This document shows positions 24,257-32,638 of a DNA stretch of 64,000 bases, piece after piece. Position numbers and translations under genes: made by a program. Every line of letters starts with the position of its first letter. The first letter of the stretch is position 1. Source of the DNA: Microseira sp041929235. Lineage in GTDB: Bacteria > Cyanobacteriota > Cyanobacteriia > Cyanobacteriales > Aerosakkonemataceae. Where the stretch lies: positions 30,307-94,306 of the forward strand of contig NZ_JBHFNP010000045.1 of NCBI RefSeq assembly GCF_041929235.1, given 5' to 3'. The notes under the pieces are model-generated. The model was not told the origin of the DNA. It saw only the letters and a list, made by a program, of their open reading frames with translations, and made no database searches.

Positions 24257-25468
24257 ATGAAATTTCCCATTCTGACAACCACTGCTTTATTACTCGCGAT
24301 TGGGTTAGCAACTCCGGCAAGTGCAGCCAGTCTGCGAGACATTAGACAACTTGCACAAACTAACTCTTGTGCAAAGTGCGATCTTAGCGGCGTTCAGTTG
24401 AACTATGCCGACCTGAGAAATGCTGACCTCAGAGATGCCGACCTCAGGAATGCCGACCTGCGGGGTGCAAATCTCAGAAATGCCAATCTCAGAAATGCCG
24501 ACCTGCGGGGTGCTTACCTCGATGGTGCAAACTTAGAGCAAGCCGATTTAAGAGGTGCGGCGGAAGATGGTGCCAATCTGAGGAATGCCAACCTGAGAAA
24601 TGCCAACTTGAGAGGTGTTGACGCAAGAAATGCCTATCTCGATGGTGCCAACCTCAGCGGCACAATAGTCACGCAATATTATGGCTATGACCCCTATTAT
24701 CGGTATGACTCTGATTACCGATACGACCCCTATTATCGGTATGACTCATATGATCGATACGACCCCTATTATCGGTATGGCTACAATGACCGCTATTATC
24801 GGCGACGCTATAGCTACGATGATATTAACCGGATTTATCGCGAAGTTCTGGGGCGCGATGCCGATCGGCAGGGGTTGCTAACTTGGAGCGATCGCTTAAC
24901 CAGAGGTCGTTCGCTCAACGATATCCGCCGCGAAATTGCTAATAGTTCCGAAGCCAGGTCAGCAGTTAACCAAATTTATCGCGAAGTTTTGGGGCGCGAT
25001 GCCGATTCTAGGGGACTGAATACTTGGACAAATCGCTTAGCCAGTGGAGATTCCTTAAGCGAGATTCGCCGTCAAATTGAGCGCAGCGAAGAAGTTAGAG
25101 ACAGAATTGGCTCCAACACACCCGTCCGCATCCAGCCCATCTCCCCCATCTACCAACAACCCATCTACCAACAACGCAACTTCAATCAACCGACTACACC
25201 CCTACCAAACGGCCCGGTTCGCATCCAACCGCTCCAACCTGGAGGCAGTACGGCGACCGATTTCAGTCGCCCAGTTGAGCGGAGAGACTCTGAAATCGAG
25301 ATTCGCCGCCGTCGCAGCAGCAGTACAAGCGAACCAGTACGCATCCAGCCCATCGCTCCATTTGGCGAACAACAGATCGCACCACCCCCACCACCCGCTG
25401 CACCACCCAGCTTTAATCAACCTGGGACTATACCCAGCGGTCCGGTTCGCATCCAACCGATCCAATAG
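24257..25468 (+). CDS. Exported pentapeptide-repeat protein, Tyr-rich linker, two DUF4214 domains
   Basis: A 403-residue paralogue of the gene at 21581. Signal peptide MKFPILTTTALLLAIGLATP-ASA. A CAKCDL Cys pair precedes pentapeptides (NADLRDADLRNADLRGANLR...). A tandem Tyr/Asp repeat (YDPYYRYDS, YDPYYRYDS, YDPYYRYG) follows, encoded by repeats of TATTATCGGTATGAC. Two DUF4214 units come next. The long C-terminal tail is Pro/Gln-rich and carries four copies of xPVRIQP(I/L), the last at the very end. The Tyr-rich insert and the expanded tail are absent from the first paralogue. The ATG 24257 is fixed by the signal peptide. Likely a secreted structural or scaffold protein. Confidence 0.85.
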   Translation: MKFPILTTTALLLAIGLATPASAASLRDIRQLAQTNSCAKCDLSGVQLNYADLRNADLRDADLRNADLRGANLRNANLRNADLRGAYLDGANLEQADLRGAAEDGANLRNANLRNANLRGVDARNAYLDGANLSGTIVTQYYGYDPYYRYDSDYRYDPYYRYDSYDRYDPYYRYGYNDRYYRRRYSYDDINRIYREVLGRDADRQGLLTWSDRLTRGRSLNDIRREIANSSEARSAVNQIYREVLGRDADSRGLNTWTNRLASGDSLSEIRRQIERSEEVRDRIGSNTPVRIQPISPIYQQPIYQQRNFNQPTTPLPNGPVRIQPLQPGGSTATDFSRPVERRDSEIEIRRRRSSSTSEPVRIQPIAPFGEQQIAPPPPPAAPPSFNQPGTIPSGPVRIQPIQ

Positions 25469-25575
25469 GAGCGGGTGTGCTCCAGGAGATGGGGAGATGG
25501 GGAGATGGGGAGAATGTTGATTCAATTTCCCCTTTGCCCCTGGAGCACCTTTTGCCCCTCTGCTCAAGAAGCCTA

Positions 25576-26463
25576 CTAGGCGAGGAAAAAGATGTTTTGA
25601 TTGGGATCGTCCTGAGTCAACTGTAGGGATGATACGTTTTCCACTATAGCTACGCGATCGCCAGTATTAGTAAGAATGCTCACAGCCGGTAGATCTACTC
25701 CTCCCACGCGCACTGTCCCACCAGTCGCAATATTGTAGTCGCTCGGTCTTCCCGCTAGCTGAACCGCATCTCGATTGCGCTCAAAGTTCTTGATGTAAGC
25801 ATAGTCGCCGTCGCCCCTGCCCACGTAAAATCTTTGAGCAAACGCATTAGCAGGGCTTCTGCCTACGCCCAAAATAAAGGTATCAAACCCGCCAGAACCT
25901 GTCAGTAAATCGAGTTCACCGACTCCCAAACTTACGGGTCTAATATCGGGCATATCCCTGCTAGCAATAACATCCACTTGTACTCCGACCACACCCGTTT
26001 GCTGACCGATCCCAGTAACAATGTCATCCCCGCTTGTGCCTGTAAATACAGCCAATCGAGTTTCTAATTGTCCGTTCCGAATAAAGTGAGCCTTTCCAGA
26101 AGCGAATTCACCCCTAGCAACAGCTGCTGCTACATCGGTATTGCGGGATAGGTAAAACGATTCGTTGAAACCCGCTTCCCTAACGATGACGGGGGCGCCG
26201 GGACGGCGTTCGTTTTCCCCATATAAAATAAAGTGTTGTAGTCCCGAAGCGAGTTCCCTTCTTGCTACAGCAGCTGCTACATCCGGATTTAGTCGCAAAT
26301 ACTCTGATTCGTTCCATTGGGATGAGACGAGAACGCGGCCTTCTCCGATACCAAAGCGTTGAAAGTGTTCCAGTGCCGAACCGATAGATCGTGACGCTAC
26401 AGCTGCTCTCACGTCAGGGTTTCTCTCCAGGTAAAAACGTTCGTCAAAAATTGCAAATGACAT
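25576..26463 (-). CDS. Repeat protein with FYLxxNPDV modules and RTX-like C-terminus
   Basis: A 295-residue protein with no signal peptide. Three 43-45-residue modules begin the protein: FDERFYLERNPDVRAAVASR, then WNESEYLRLNPDVAAAVARR and FNESFYLSRNTDVAAAVARG, each ending HFxxxGxxExR. Modules of this kind are usually found in large secreted cyanobacterial proteins together with RTX calcium-binding repeats. The rest has GTSGDDIVTGIG and GVGELDLLTGSGGFDTFILG, calcium-binding haemolysin-type turns, then a beta-rich tail ending LTQDDPNQNIFFLA. The C-terminus fits type I secretion without a cleaved signal. Start: ATG 26463 with GGGGG-type ribosome binding site. Likely an exported surface protein. 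Confidence 0.78.
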   Translation of the reverse strand: MSFAIFDERFYLERNPDVRAAVASRSIGSALEHFQRFGIGEGRVLVSSQWNESEYLRLNPDVAAAVARRELASGLQHFILYGENERRPGAPVIVREAGFNESFYLSRNTDVAAAVARGEFASGKAHFIRNGQLETRLAVFTGTSGDDIVTGIGQQTGVVGVQVDVIASRDMPDIRPVSLGVGELDLLTGSGGFDTFILGVGRSPANAFAQRFYVGRGDGDYAYIKNFERNRDAVQLAGRPSDYNIATGGTVRVGGVDLPAVSILTNTGDRVAIVENVSSLQLTQDDPNQNIFFLA

Positions 26464-26496
26464 TTTAATAGTTCCCCCTTGAAGTTTTAGATTTCA

Positions 26497-26597
26497 TATC
26501 ATGTCAGGCTTTTCACCCATAATTAAAACTCTCCCCGTCCCCGTGTCCCCGCGTCTGGGCGTCAGTCCTAACTATGGGTAATCAAACGGACATGATA
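26497..26597. mobile_element. Foldback MITE, TATCATGTCC family (diverged flanks)
   Basis: Ends TATCATGTCAGGCTTTTCAC and CGGACATGATA, with inner TTCACCCATAAT / CTATGGGTAATC. The interior contains the minisatellite-like CCCCGTCCCCGTGTCCCCGC. Flanking trinucleotides are TCA and TGA, so no exact target duplication survives. Confidence 0.75.
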
Positions 26598-26674
26598 TGA
26601 GATGGAAATTCATCTGAAATTTAGTTTCATTTGACCCAAATGCAATGATTTAGTTCCAACTACGATAAAAATTA

Positions 26675-27949
26675 TCAGTTCGCCCCCTGGTCGCACATCC
26701 CCCTAGCGGCTAGCCATGCAGTTGTCCAAGCACTTTGGAAGTTAAATCCACCCGTAACGCCATCGATATCGAGAATTTCGCCAGCAAAGAACAAACCGGG
26801 CACTATCCGACTTTCCATTGTTTTAAAATTGACCTCGTTTAAACGGACGCCGCCGCAGGTAACAAATTCTTCCTTGAAAACGCCCTTCCCCTGAATTTGA
26901 TATTTGCCTTCGCAAAGTTCTTGAATCAGTTGATTTAGTACTTTGTTAGATAACTCGGCCCATTTTTGTTCTGCATCAATACCTACATAAGTAACTAACT
27001 GCTGCCACAGGCGTCGCGGCAGGAGAACTGGGCAATTAGCAGCTATTTGGCGTCGCGCTAACTGGGATCTAACGGCTAGTAGTTGTTGGTGTAAATTTTC
27101 CCGATTGGATTGCGGTAGCCAGTTAATTACCAGGGTTGTTTGATAGTTACAATCGTGGAGCAATCTAGCACCCCAAGCCGAAAGTTTCAGTACGGCAGGG
27201 CCGCTTAAACCCCAGTGAGTGACGAGTAATGCGCCGGTTTGTTCTAAAGCGGTTTTACCCGCGATTGGCAATCGCAAGCGGGCGCTATCAACGCTAACAC
27301 CGGCTAAATCTTCTAGTCTTTTATCTTTAATGTTAAAGGTAAACAGGGAGGGGACTGGCGGTTCGATCTGGTGTCCTAATGACTGGGCAATTTGGTAGCC
27401 TATCGGGTTACTGCCAGTGGCGAGCAGGATGCGATCGCACTGCAAACTTCCTCCCGCTTTCAACTCAATCTCAAATCTGTGGGTAATTGGTAATGGGTCA
27501 TTGGTAATGGGTAATTGCTCCTGTACCTTGATGCCAACTACGGACATGCCGATGCGAATTTTTACCCCGACTTCCTTCGCTGCCTCGTAAAGACAGTCCA
27601 CAATTGTTTCCGAATTATCTGTAATCGGGAACATGCGTCCATCCGATTCGGTTTTGAGCTTAACGCCCCGCGACTCAAACCAAGCAACGGTATCGCGGGG
27701 TTGAAAGCGATTGAACGCGCCGTGCAAAGCTTTTCCACCTCTGGGATAATATTGCACCAATAAAGCCGGGTCGAAGCAGGCATGGGTGACATTGCAGCGA
27801 CCCCCACCAGAAATGCGGACTTTTGTCAAGGGTTGCCGTCCGGCTTCGAGTAACGTGACAATGGCGTCGGGATTGGCAGAGGCAGCTCTGATCGCGCCAA
27901 AAAAACCCGCTGCCCCACCCCCAATAACTGCTATCTTCAAAAGTTGCAC
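26675..27949 (-). CDS. NAD(P)/FAD-dependent oxidoreductase, BaiN/HI0933 family
   Basis: A 424-residue flavoprotein. The N-terminal dinucleotide-binding motif is IAVIGGGAAGFFGAIRAA. Then follow RISGGGRCNVTHACFD (hallmark of the HI0933/BaiN family), LLATGSNPIGYQIAQSLGH, ALLVTHWGLSGPAVLKLSAW, and a C-terminal VTCGGVRLNEVNFKTMESRI with GLFFAGEILDIDGVTGGFNF. Family members are poorly characterised; BaiN acts in bile-acid dehydroxylation, which is not relevant in a cyanobacterium. The gene starts 10 bases after the rubredoxin stop, so a shared transcript is likely. A noncoding heptamer-type repeat (27480-27524) is read in frame as EQLPITNDPLPITH. Confidence 0.85.
   Translation of the reverse strand: MQLLKIAVIGGGAAGFFGAIRAASANPDAIVTLLEAGRQPLTKVRISGGGRCNVTHACFDPALLVQYYPRGGKALHGAFNRFQPRDTVAWFESRGVKLKTESDGRMFPITDNSETIVDCLYEAAKEVGVKIRIGMSVVGIKVQEQLPITNDPLPITHRFEIELKAGGSLQCDRILLATGSNPIGYQIAQSLGHQIEPPVPSLFTFNIKDKRLEDLAGVSVDSARLRLPIAGKTALEQTGALLVTHWGLSGPAVLKLSAWGARLLHDCNYQTTLVINWLPQSNRENLHQQLLAVRSQLARRQIAANCPVLLPRRLWQQLVTYVGIDAEQKWAELSNKVLNQLIQELCEGKYQIQGKGVFKEEFVTCGGVRLNEVNFKTMESRIVPGLFFAGEILDIDGVTGGFNFQSAWTTAWLAARGMCDQGAN
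27480..27524. repeat. TTGGTAATGGG-type repeat translated inside flavoprotein gene
   Basis: Read on the plus strand: TGGGTAATTGGTAATGGGTC, then ATTGGTAATGGGTAATTG. The same tandem pattern is intergenic at 50600-50632. In the gene it encodes LPITNDPLPIT in a hairpin loop between two strands, without breaking the frame. Confidence 0.8.
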
Positions 27950-27959
27950 AAAAAATCGA

Positions 27960-28121
27960 CTAATCTAAGGGTTCAAAATCTGATTTGGCTGCCCCGCAAA
28001 CGGGACAAACCCAATCATCCGGAATATCTTCAAACGGCGTACCCGGTTCGATGCCGCCATCTGGGTCGCCTTGCTCTGGGTCGTAAACATAGCCGCAAAC
28101 CGAGCATACGTATTGTTGCAT
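27960..28121 (-). CDS. Rubredoxin
   Basis: A 53-residue protein with both metal knuckles: YVCSVCGYVYDPEQGD (CxxC) and DDWVCPVCGAAKSDFEPLD (CPVCG). It binds one iron and carries single electrons in the cytoplasm. ATG 28121 follows AAGGAG by nine bases. It lacks the C-terminal membrane helix of RubA, the photosystem rubredoxin, so it is the small soluble type. The next gene, a BaiN-type flavoprotein, begins 10 bases downstream; the rubredoxin could donate electrons to it, by inference from operon placement. Confidence 0.92.
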   Translation of the reverse strand: MQQYVCSVCGYVYDPEQGDPDGGIEPGTPFEDIPDDWVCPVCGAAKSDFEPLD

Positions 28122-28325
28122 TTTTGTGTCTCCTTCCCATCCTTCGGGAGAATAATGGACCCGATCCAAGAGCCGAATCACCCTTGAGGTCGATCGATAA
28201 TTTTATCGTGGGGTCGGGGTGCAGGTGGGATGGTCAGAGAGATTTACTCGCTTCGGTGCCAGAAGATTATCTACTTCTTCCTTCTTCTTGCTTCGCGTCC
28301 TTTGCGTCTTCGCGGTTCAATAGTA

Positions 28326-28429
28326 CAGGACTTACGCAAGACGAGAAAAGAAACTTTGGTGAAGAGTTGCTCTCTGGTTCCCAAACCAACGATTTTTCGT
28401 ATCACCAACGTTTCTTTGCGTAAGTCCTA
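28326..28429. mobile_element. Foldback MITE, CAGGACTTACGCA family, 104 bp
   Basis: Ends CAGGACTTACGCAAGACGAG and CTTTGCGTAAGTCCTA; target duplication TAGTA on both sides (28321-28325 and 28430-28434). Its core, GTGAAGAGTTGCTCTCTGGT and AACCAACGATTTTTCG, is shared with the copy at 56772. It lies in the 422-base gap upstream of rubredoxin; nothing else was recognised in that gap. Confidence 0.88.
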
Positions 28430-28543
28430 TAGTAGTAATTTTGCGGGTGGGAAAGGAGTAAGGCAAGATTATCGTTGATACGGGAAAAGCAATTTTTATC
28501 CACTCATCCGCTCACCTGCTCACTTGCTCACCCGCACACCGGC

Positions 28544-28744
28544 TTACCACCTAGTAGCTTGCAAGTAGCTCAAAATACCCGTAACGATGCAAAGTAGCAT
28601 CAACACCCAGATAATGCCACCCGGAATCGAAGTAAACGGGCGCATTCCAAATCCTCTCAACAGCCAAAAAGCTACCGTGACTCCCAAAAGGATGAAAAAA
28701 GACCGCACAAATATCGAATTGTCAGAGTTAGGTGAACCACTCAC
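28544..28744 (-). CDS. Small two-helix membrane protein
   Basis: A 66-residue protein with GTG start. It has two transmembrane helices, FVRSFFILLGVTVAFWLLRG and IPGGIIWVLMLLCIVTGILS, and ends LQATRW. No family is recognised with confidence; small proteins of this shape are common in cyanobacterial membranes. Codon use fits the neighbourhood. No operon partner. Confidence 0.6.
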   Translation of the reverse strand: MSGSPNSDNSIFVRSFFILLGVTVAFWLLRGFGMRPFTSIPGGIIWVLMLLCIVTGILSYLQATRW

Positions 28745-28812
28745 TGCTTTCGATGCCGCTCGATTACGACCTCATTATGGCATGGGATGCAAGATACAGC
28801 TTTCGATTCGGG

Positions 28813-28880
28813 TGTAGGGGCACGGCAACATCAAGTTATCGGGCGCCGAAGACAAGATATAAAGATGCCGTGCCCCTACA
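28813..28880. repeat. Inverted repeat TGTAGGGGCACGGCA
   Basis: Arms 28813-28827 and 28866-28880 are exact inverse complements (15 bp). The same arms delimit the units at 56551-56610 and 56676-56739, and a relative (TAGGGACACGGCA) is the core of the MITEs at 3484 and 58145. Nothing else is recognised in 28745-29207 apart from an AT-rich promoter region near 29100. Confidence 0.8.
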
Positions 28881-29207
28881 CTCTCCCCGATCTGCCGCAC
28901 CTGCTTGACCCCAGGGCAGAAATACTCAAAAAAACCATAGCTTCATCAAGATTACACGCCATATCCGAGTTTAACCGCATGATTTTTGGTGATTTGTATC
29001 ACTAAGTATTTAAAGTTTTTGTGGTAGCAAAGTGCCATCTCGGTAATGTCAGGGACAAAATTATTGGAGATTTCATCAAAACTTTGCAGTTTTTTTAACT
29101 AAGGTGGGTAACTTGAAATATAGAAGGTGTAGTAACCTTTGGGTTATCGTATTAGACCGTTACGACCTTAAACTCGATTGGTGTTAGTAGGGAGTTAATT
29201 AAGCCAC

Positions 29208-29741
29208 ATGACAGTACGTTTTGCCTCCGACTCGATCGATCCAGCTCTGTTGCGCGGTGAGATTTTGCTGCAAACGCGATCGCACTCTGCTTGGGGTGGC
29301 GCGTGTACGGCAAGCATGTACCTACCGATCGCGCGATCCCACGCTTGGCAGCAGCTAACTGACTACTCGCGCTGGGTGCATTACTTCCCCGATGTGATTA
29401 AGAGCGAAGAGTTACACCCGGTAGATAGTTTCACCTCTGGCGGCAAGCGTCTGTATCAAATGGCACGGAAAGCTTTTTTGATGTTCACCGCCGAGGTAGA
29501 AATCTACCTGCGAGTAATTGAGGTGGTGCAACAGCAAATCCAATTCCGGATGGAAAAAGGCAGCTTTGTCGATTTTTCGGCAGATTTAAAGCTGCAAGAT
29601 TGCGGTAGCGGCACTTTACTCACCTACAGCGTGGCAGCAACGCCTCTAATTCCTATTCCCTCGATGTTTATCCAACAAGCTATGCACATGGACTTACCTG
29701 CCAATATGCAGAAAATGCGTCAAGTGCTTTGCGGCAGGTAA
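29208..29741 (+). CDS. SRPBCC (START/cyclase-like) family protein
   Basis: A 177-residue soluble protein. Motifs: the first strand GEILLQTRSHSAWGGACTAS, then YLPIARSHAWQQLTDYSRWV, HYFPDVIKSEELH, a central VEIYLRVIEVVQQQIQFRME and C-terminal helix IQQAMHMDLPANMQKMRQVL. These are the helix-grip layout of the SRPBCC fold (polyketide cyclase/START group), which forms a hydrophobic ligand cavity. The ligand is unknown. ATG 29208 is preceded by GGGAG. Single gene; HIP1 sites indicate native origin. Confidence 0.75.
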   Translation: MTVRFASDSIDPALLRGEILLQTRSHSAWGGACTASMYLPIARSHAWQQLTDYSRWVHYFPDVIKSEELHPVDSFTSGGKRLYQMARKAFLMFTAEVEIYLRVIEVVQQQIQFRMEKGSFVDFSADLKLQDCGSGTLLTYSVAATPLIPIPSMFIQQAMHMDLPANMQKMRQVLCGR

Positions 29742-30483
29742 TCTAGTCTAGATAGTAGCAGCGTTTTCCAGTAGGTCTACTAAGCTCTAAAACTAAATTG
29801 CTAACGATTAATGGCGATCTTGTCAGTTGTTTTGAAATAAACAGCTGACACCTGTAAGGCTTTTCCCATGAGCGCAGAAAAATTTGCGACAAACTAAAGA
29901 TTCTCTACGCTTATGGGATAGCCTGATTTGAAGCTATAAACAAAATTTGTATCAATAAAGAAACAGGACTTACACCAATTGCCTGCTTGGACACTACCCA
30001 TACTAGGGTAGATTATGCCCTCCCTTCCCGTAGAGGCTGTGTGTAAGTCCTGACCATAGATATTTTATCATTTATGTTTTTAGATATTAATTTTTTTCTG
30101 GGCATCAATTACTTCTAATAAATGCTGAGGATAAACAAGCAAAAAATAGCAATCTAGGTAGATTATACAGTTTTTCAGCACCCATTAACTGATGGGGTCA
30201 GCAATATCCGTAAATTCCACATATTTTCTCCTAATTTTATTGAGCCAAAGTTTTACGTAAATTCCCTAAGAAGTGGGCTTCAGGTACTGATAAAGCCAAG
30301 GAGTAGTATCCGTAGATTCCCTAGTTTTGATTTTTGTCATTTTTTGGTGCCAGGGAAAGAACGTCAGCTCCTGTTCGCTGGATTGTTATCAATATCGGTA
30401 AACTGCTAATTGCTAATAGCTAATTGCGAGCTTGTTAATCACCTATTAGCGATTAGCCATTAGCCATTAGCCAAATATAAAAG
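29742..30483. other. Noncoding region with repeats
   Basis: It holds a foldback element at 29964-30052 (see its own entry) and a heptamer-type patch, CTAATTGCTAATAGCTAATT, near 30410-30475. Between them (30060-30350) the DNA is AT-rich with no ORF or recognised site. Confidence 0.5.
29964..30052. mobile_element. Foldback element, CAGGACTTACAC variant
   Basis: Ends CAGGACTTACAC and GTGTAAGTCCTG (12 bp, perfect). They match the CAGGACTTACGCA family except for the last two bases. Flanks (AGAAA and ACCAT) do not match, so no target duplication is visible. It may be an older or distinct subfamily. Confidence 0.65.
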
Positions 30484-32235
30484 CTACTGCTGACATCGCT
30501 GCAAATAGATTTGAGCGATGGTATCGCTTGGGTTAATTCGCAGACAATCTTGAAACAATAAAGCTGCTTCGGTAAAGCAATGTCGATAAGAAAGAAATAA
30601 ACCTTCTTCAAACATTGATTTGGTGGCTAACTTTCCCTGTTTAATTTGCGGAGCGTCCCCATCAAATACTTCAAAAACTGCCACGGCTTTGGACTTCCCC
30701 TTAACTGTGACTCGCTCGATGAAGCGAATGTTGTGTTCCATTGGGTTTTGCAAGCGGGACAGAGTTTGTTGAGAGATTAATAGGGATACTCCATATTCTT
30801 TTGTCAGGTTTTCGATGCGAGCAGCTAAGTTAACCGCATCGCTAATCACCGTACCATCCATGCGCGAGTATCCCCCGACTGTACCCAGCATTAAAGAACC
30901 TGTATGGATGCCAATGCCAATTTGTAGGGTAGGTCGTCCGGGTCTGCCCCTGGTTGTATTATATTCATTCAACATTTTTAGCATGGCAAGACCGCCTTTT
31001 ACCGCATCATCGGCACTGCCACCAAATAGTGCCATAATTGCATCGCCAATGTATTTATCAATAAAGCCGTTATTTTCAACGATGGCGGGTTCCATGCGCG
31101 ACAGAAAGGCATTGATAAATTGAAAATTATCCTGGGGAGTCATGCCTTCGCTGATGGTGGTGAAGCTGCGAATATCGGAAAATAGTACCGTCATTTCTTG
31201 CTGCACTGCTTCACCTAATTTGACATCGACAATGCTTTGATGTCCCAGCAAAGAGAGAAATTGATTCGGTACAAAACGACTCGCCGCGCGGGTTAGTTCT
31301 GATTCTTTTTGCAGCGCGATTTCCAAATTGGCATTAAGTTCAAATAGTTCTTCAATAAATTTTTGCCGCTCTGCTTCAGCTTTTTTGCGTTCGGTGATAT
31401 CTTGAAAGGCGACAATGGCATAGGAAATATTGCCATTTCGATCGTAGATGGGCGTGCCCCAAATTTCGATGGGAATAATCTTATTTCCTCGATGTATTTC
31501 TACATCATCAACCGTTGAGTTTTCGCCGTTTAATGCCCGCGATCGCGGTAATTTTTCCCAAGGATATGGTTGATTGGTTCCGGCGATATAGAATGGATTA
31601 AGCTCTGACGTTACGGCTGTTTTACCGCGTAATTCCTGCGATCTTTGATTGGTAAAATAAAGTTGACCTTGCACATCAATTACTTCTACGCCAACCGGGA
31701 CTGCTTCTAAGAACTGTCTCAAACGACTTTCGCTCTCGTGCAACTTGGCAATCAGTGCCGCTTGTTCGCGGTTTAATGCTTCAAGTGCCTGATTCATTTG
31801 TTGCAGCTTGGCGTTTTGTTCTGCCAGTTTTTTATCCTGAAGATAACTATAAACGGCTTCTGTTACCGTCAATTTTAAATCTTCAGCTTCCCAAGGTTTT
31901 GTAATATAACGATAAAGTTTGGCATATTTGATCGCATTAGCAACGCCTTCAATAGTCGCCTGACCTGTAAGCATTATTTTGAGGGTTTTGGGAGAAAGAT
32001 AATGCACCTGCCTTAATAGTTCATCTCCTTTCATATCGGGCATGACATAATCTGATATAATTAATGGTATTTCATACCCATCTTCTAGTAATTCTTGGAC
32101 TAACTCTAAGGCATCGTTCCCGCCTTCGGCAATTTCGATCAGGTAATTGTTACCGAAGGCTTCTTTTAGTTCGGTTTTTAAGCTTTTGAGTACGGTTGTC
32201 TCGTCATCGACACAGATGATTACCTGTTGAGTCAT
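30484..32235 (-). CDS. REC-PAS-nucleotide cyclase
   Basis: A 583-residue regulator. REC domain 1-125: VIICVDDETTVLKSLKTELK, phospho-acceptor in LIISDYVMPDMKGDELL, then IMLTGQA and KPW. A coiled coil (125-165) and a PAS domain with PAC tail (165-285, ...DITERKKAEAERQ) follow. The class III cyclase domain (about 335-520) shows MTVLFSDIRSFTTIS (metal Asp), DKYIGDAIMALFGG (second metal Asp, and Lys for base choice), GIGIHTGSLMLGTVG and ISDAVNLAARIENL. Lys plus Thr/Asp at the purine-selecting sites favours ATP, so probably cAMP production. The tail is TPR-like. It overlaps the upstream response regulator by four bases. Confidence 0.85.
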   Translation of the reverse strand: MTQQVIICVDDETTVLKSLKTELKEAFGNNYLIEIAEGGNDALELVQELLEDGYEIPLIISDYVMPDMKGDELLRQVHYLSPKTLKIMLTGQATIEGVANAIKYAKLYRYITKPWEAEDLKLTVTEAVYSYLQDKKLAEQNAKLQQMNQALEALNREQAALIAKLHESESRLRQFLEAVPVGVEVIDVQGQLYFTNQRSQELRGKTAVTSELNPFYIAGTNQPYPWEKLPRSRALNGENSTVDDVEIHRGNKIIPIEIWGTPIYDRNGNISYAIVAFQDITERKKAEAERQKFIEELFELNANLEIALQKESELTRAASRFVPNQFLSLLGHQSIVDVKLGEAVQQEMTVLFSDIRSFTTISEGMTPQDNFQFINAFLSRMEPAIVENNGFIDKYIGDAIMALFGGSADDAVKGGLAMLKMLNEYNTTRGRPGRPTLQIGIGIHTGSLMLGTVGGYSRMDGTVISDAVNLAARIENLTKEYGVSLLISQQTLSRLQNPMEHNIRFIERVTVKGKSKAVAVFEVFDGDAPQIKQGKLATKSMFEEGLFLSYRHCFTEAALLFQDCLRINPSDTIAQIYLQRCQQ

Positions 32236-32627
32236 AATTTTGCTAAAGCAGATTGAATGGTTTCGATTAACTCTTCTTCAGCCCAAGGTTTATACAAGCA
32301 GGAATGGATATTTGCCTGTTCTTTTGCCCGCGCGATCGCTTGTTCATCAGCTTGACCTGTTAACATGATTTTAATAATGTTCGGAAATGCCTGATGGACG
32401 CGAATCAGAAACTCATCCCCCTTCATACCCGGCATTAACCAATCCGAGACAAGTAAAATAATCTTCATTCCCTCATCTTTTAATTCGTTAATCAGTTCTA
32501 TAGCCTCATCCCCATCTTCGGCAACTTCATAGAAATATGCATCCCCAAAGGCTGATTTAAGTTGGGTTTTTAGGCTCTGCAAAACAATTTTTTCATCATC
32601 TACGCATAAAATAACTGGTTTACACAT
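32232..32627 (-). CDS. Single-domain response regulator
   Basis: A 131-residue CheY-like receiver. VILCVDDEKIVLQSLKTQLK carries the acidic pair; the phospho-acceptor Asp is in LLVSDWLMPGMKGDEFL; IMLTGQADEQ and CLYKPW complete the set. There is no output domain. Its stop overlaps the start of the REC-PAS-cyclase by four bases, and it begins 11 bases after the kinase gene ends. It therefore probably relays phosphate between that kinase and the cyclase protein. Confidence 0.9.
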   Translation of the reverse strand: MCKPVILCVDDEKIVLQSLKTQLKSAFGDAYFYEVAEDGDEAIELINELKDEGMKIILLVSDWLMPGMKGDEFLIRVHQAFPNIIKIMLTGQADEQAIARAKEQANIHSCLYKPWAEEELIETIQSALAKL

Positions 32628-32638
32628 TCCCCACTCTC

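Noticed and set aside
28944..29005. Plus-strand frames around 28587-29005
   Set aside because: They cover repeat DNA and the antisense of a small membrane protein; none has a credible start.
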